Shown piece after piece: positions 63,733-64,000 of a DNA stretch of 64,000 nucleotides. The stretch lies in contig JACFMS010000003.1 in NCBI GenBank assembly GCA_019455285.1, forward strand, positions 10,909 through 74,908, read 5' to 3'. Made by a program: the position numbers and the translations under genes. Source of the stretch: Sphingomonadales bacterium. Its GTDB lineage: Bacteria > Pseudomonadota > Alphaproteobacteria > Sphingomonadales > Govanellaceae. Below the pieces are notes generated by a model. It made no database searches. It was not told where the DNA came from and worked only from the letters and a program-made list of their open reading frames with translations. Positions within the stretch are counted from its first letter, which is position 1. Each line of letters starts with the position of its first letter.

Positions 63733-64000
63733 ATGAGCAAAGCTGTGCGCGCAGAATCATCTGCGCTGACAACCGGACGGCCGCCCTATGGCCGCGTCAT
63801 ATTAGGAACGGCGGCCATCGGGCTGGCGTTGACGGCGCTCGCCCCCATGGCCGCCGCGCAAGAAATGCCGGGGCTGGAGGAGGTGGTGGTCACCGCGCAA
63901 AAGCGCACCGAGAATTTGCAAACCACCCCGGTGGCGGTCACCGCCCTCAGCGGCGACATGATGGAATCGCACGGGCTGAGCAACCTGTCCGACATCGCCC
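63733..64000 (+). CDS. TonB-dependent receptor, partial (N-terminus)
   Basis: Starts at ATG 63733 behind GGAGGAG and runs off the right edge after 89 codons with no stop. Signal peptide (VILGTAAIGLALTALAPMAAAQ), then the TonB-box-like LEEVVVTAQKRTENLQ and the start of the plug (TPVAVTALSGDMMESHGLSN). This is the same broad receptor group as the two in the sugar island. Divergent from a TetR gene that probably controls it. Substrate unknown. Confidence 0.9.
   Translation, partial: MSKAVRAESSALTTGRPPYGRVILGTAAIGLALTALAPMAAAQEMPGLEEVVVTAQKRTENLQTTPVAVTALSGDMMESHGLSNLSDIA

Overview
The window is GC-rich chromosomal DNA, almost certainly from an alphaproteobacterium. The signs are the housekeeping run sfsA-map-radC, several TonB-dependent receptors, PEP-CTERM proteins, a tRNA-Leu, and dispersed palindromic repeats of kinds common in that class. 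No phage, transposase, CRISPR array or rRNA is visible, and no stretch over about 300 bases lacks a gene.

Left part (1-20.4 kb). A seven-gene minus-strand operon (10433 down to 2797) encodes what looks like the aerobic CoA-thioester route for 2-aminobenzoate (anthranilate): a two-domain flavin monooxygenase/OYE reductase, an SDR, a MarR regulator, an enoyl-CoA hydratase, an acyl-CoA dehydrogenase, an aryl-CoA ligase and a RidA enamine/imine deaminase. A perfect 16-bp palindrome lies upstream of its first gene. Around it are an ECHDC3-like protein, a secreted nuclease, a stand-alone AsnC effector domain, a PQQ-type sugar dehydrogenase, a class III CoA-transferase, an Asp/Glu racemase-family protein, an M2 peptidase lipoprotein, an ornithine cyclodeaminase-family protein and a ThDP enzyme. 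Two PEP-CTERM genes each follow a GG-N10-GC sigma-54-type promoter.

Centre (20.4-53.6 kb). A quinol nitric oxide reductase has an FNR/DNR-type box upstream. Then comes a sugar-acid island of about 30 kb. The plus-strand operon fucU-fucD-SDR-AKR-PhyH-hydrolase is an L-fucose oxidation operon. The 14-gene minus-strand operon (46471 to 30970) starts with a FadR-type GntR regulator and holds an L-rhamnonate dehydratase, SDRs, a diketo-acid (FAH-family) hydrolase, a GH78 rhamnosidase, a second unclassified glycosidase, a UxaA-type dehydratase, a Gfo/Idh oxidoreductase, an L-lactate dehydrogenase-type flavoenzyme and two exported RidA proteins. Two TonB receptors, an esterase, a GPH sugar symporter and a GMC oxidoreductase with its Tat subunit complete it. 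Six TGGT-N3-ACCA operators sit in front of six separate transcription units, tying the island into one regulon. The fucose and rhamnose arms appear to share the hydrolase that gives pyruvate plus L-lactate, and the lactate oxidase.

Right part (53.6-64 kb). Mostly housekeeping genes: tRNA-Leu(TAA), a GST, a CinA-type protein, sfsA, map, radC and purB. Between them lie a DUF2946 gene flanked by inverted copies of one repeat, a TonB receptor plus PepSY protein pair (probably metal or siderophore uptake), and a TetR regulator divergent from a TonB receptor cut off by the window edge.
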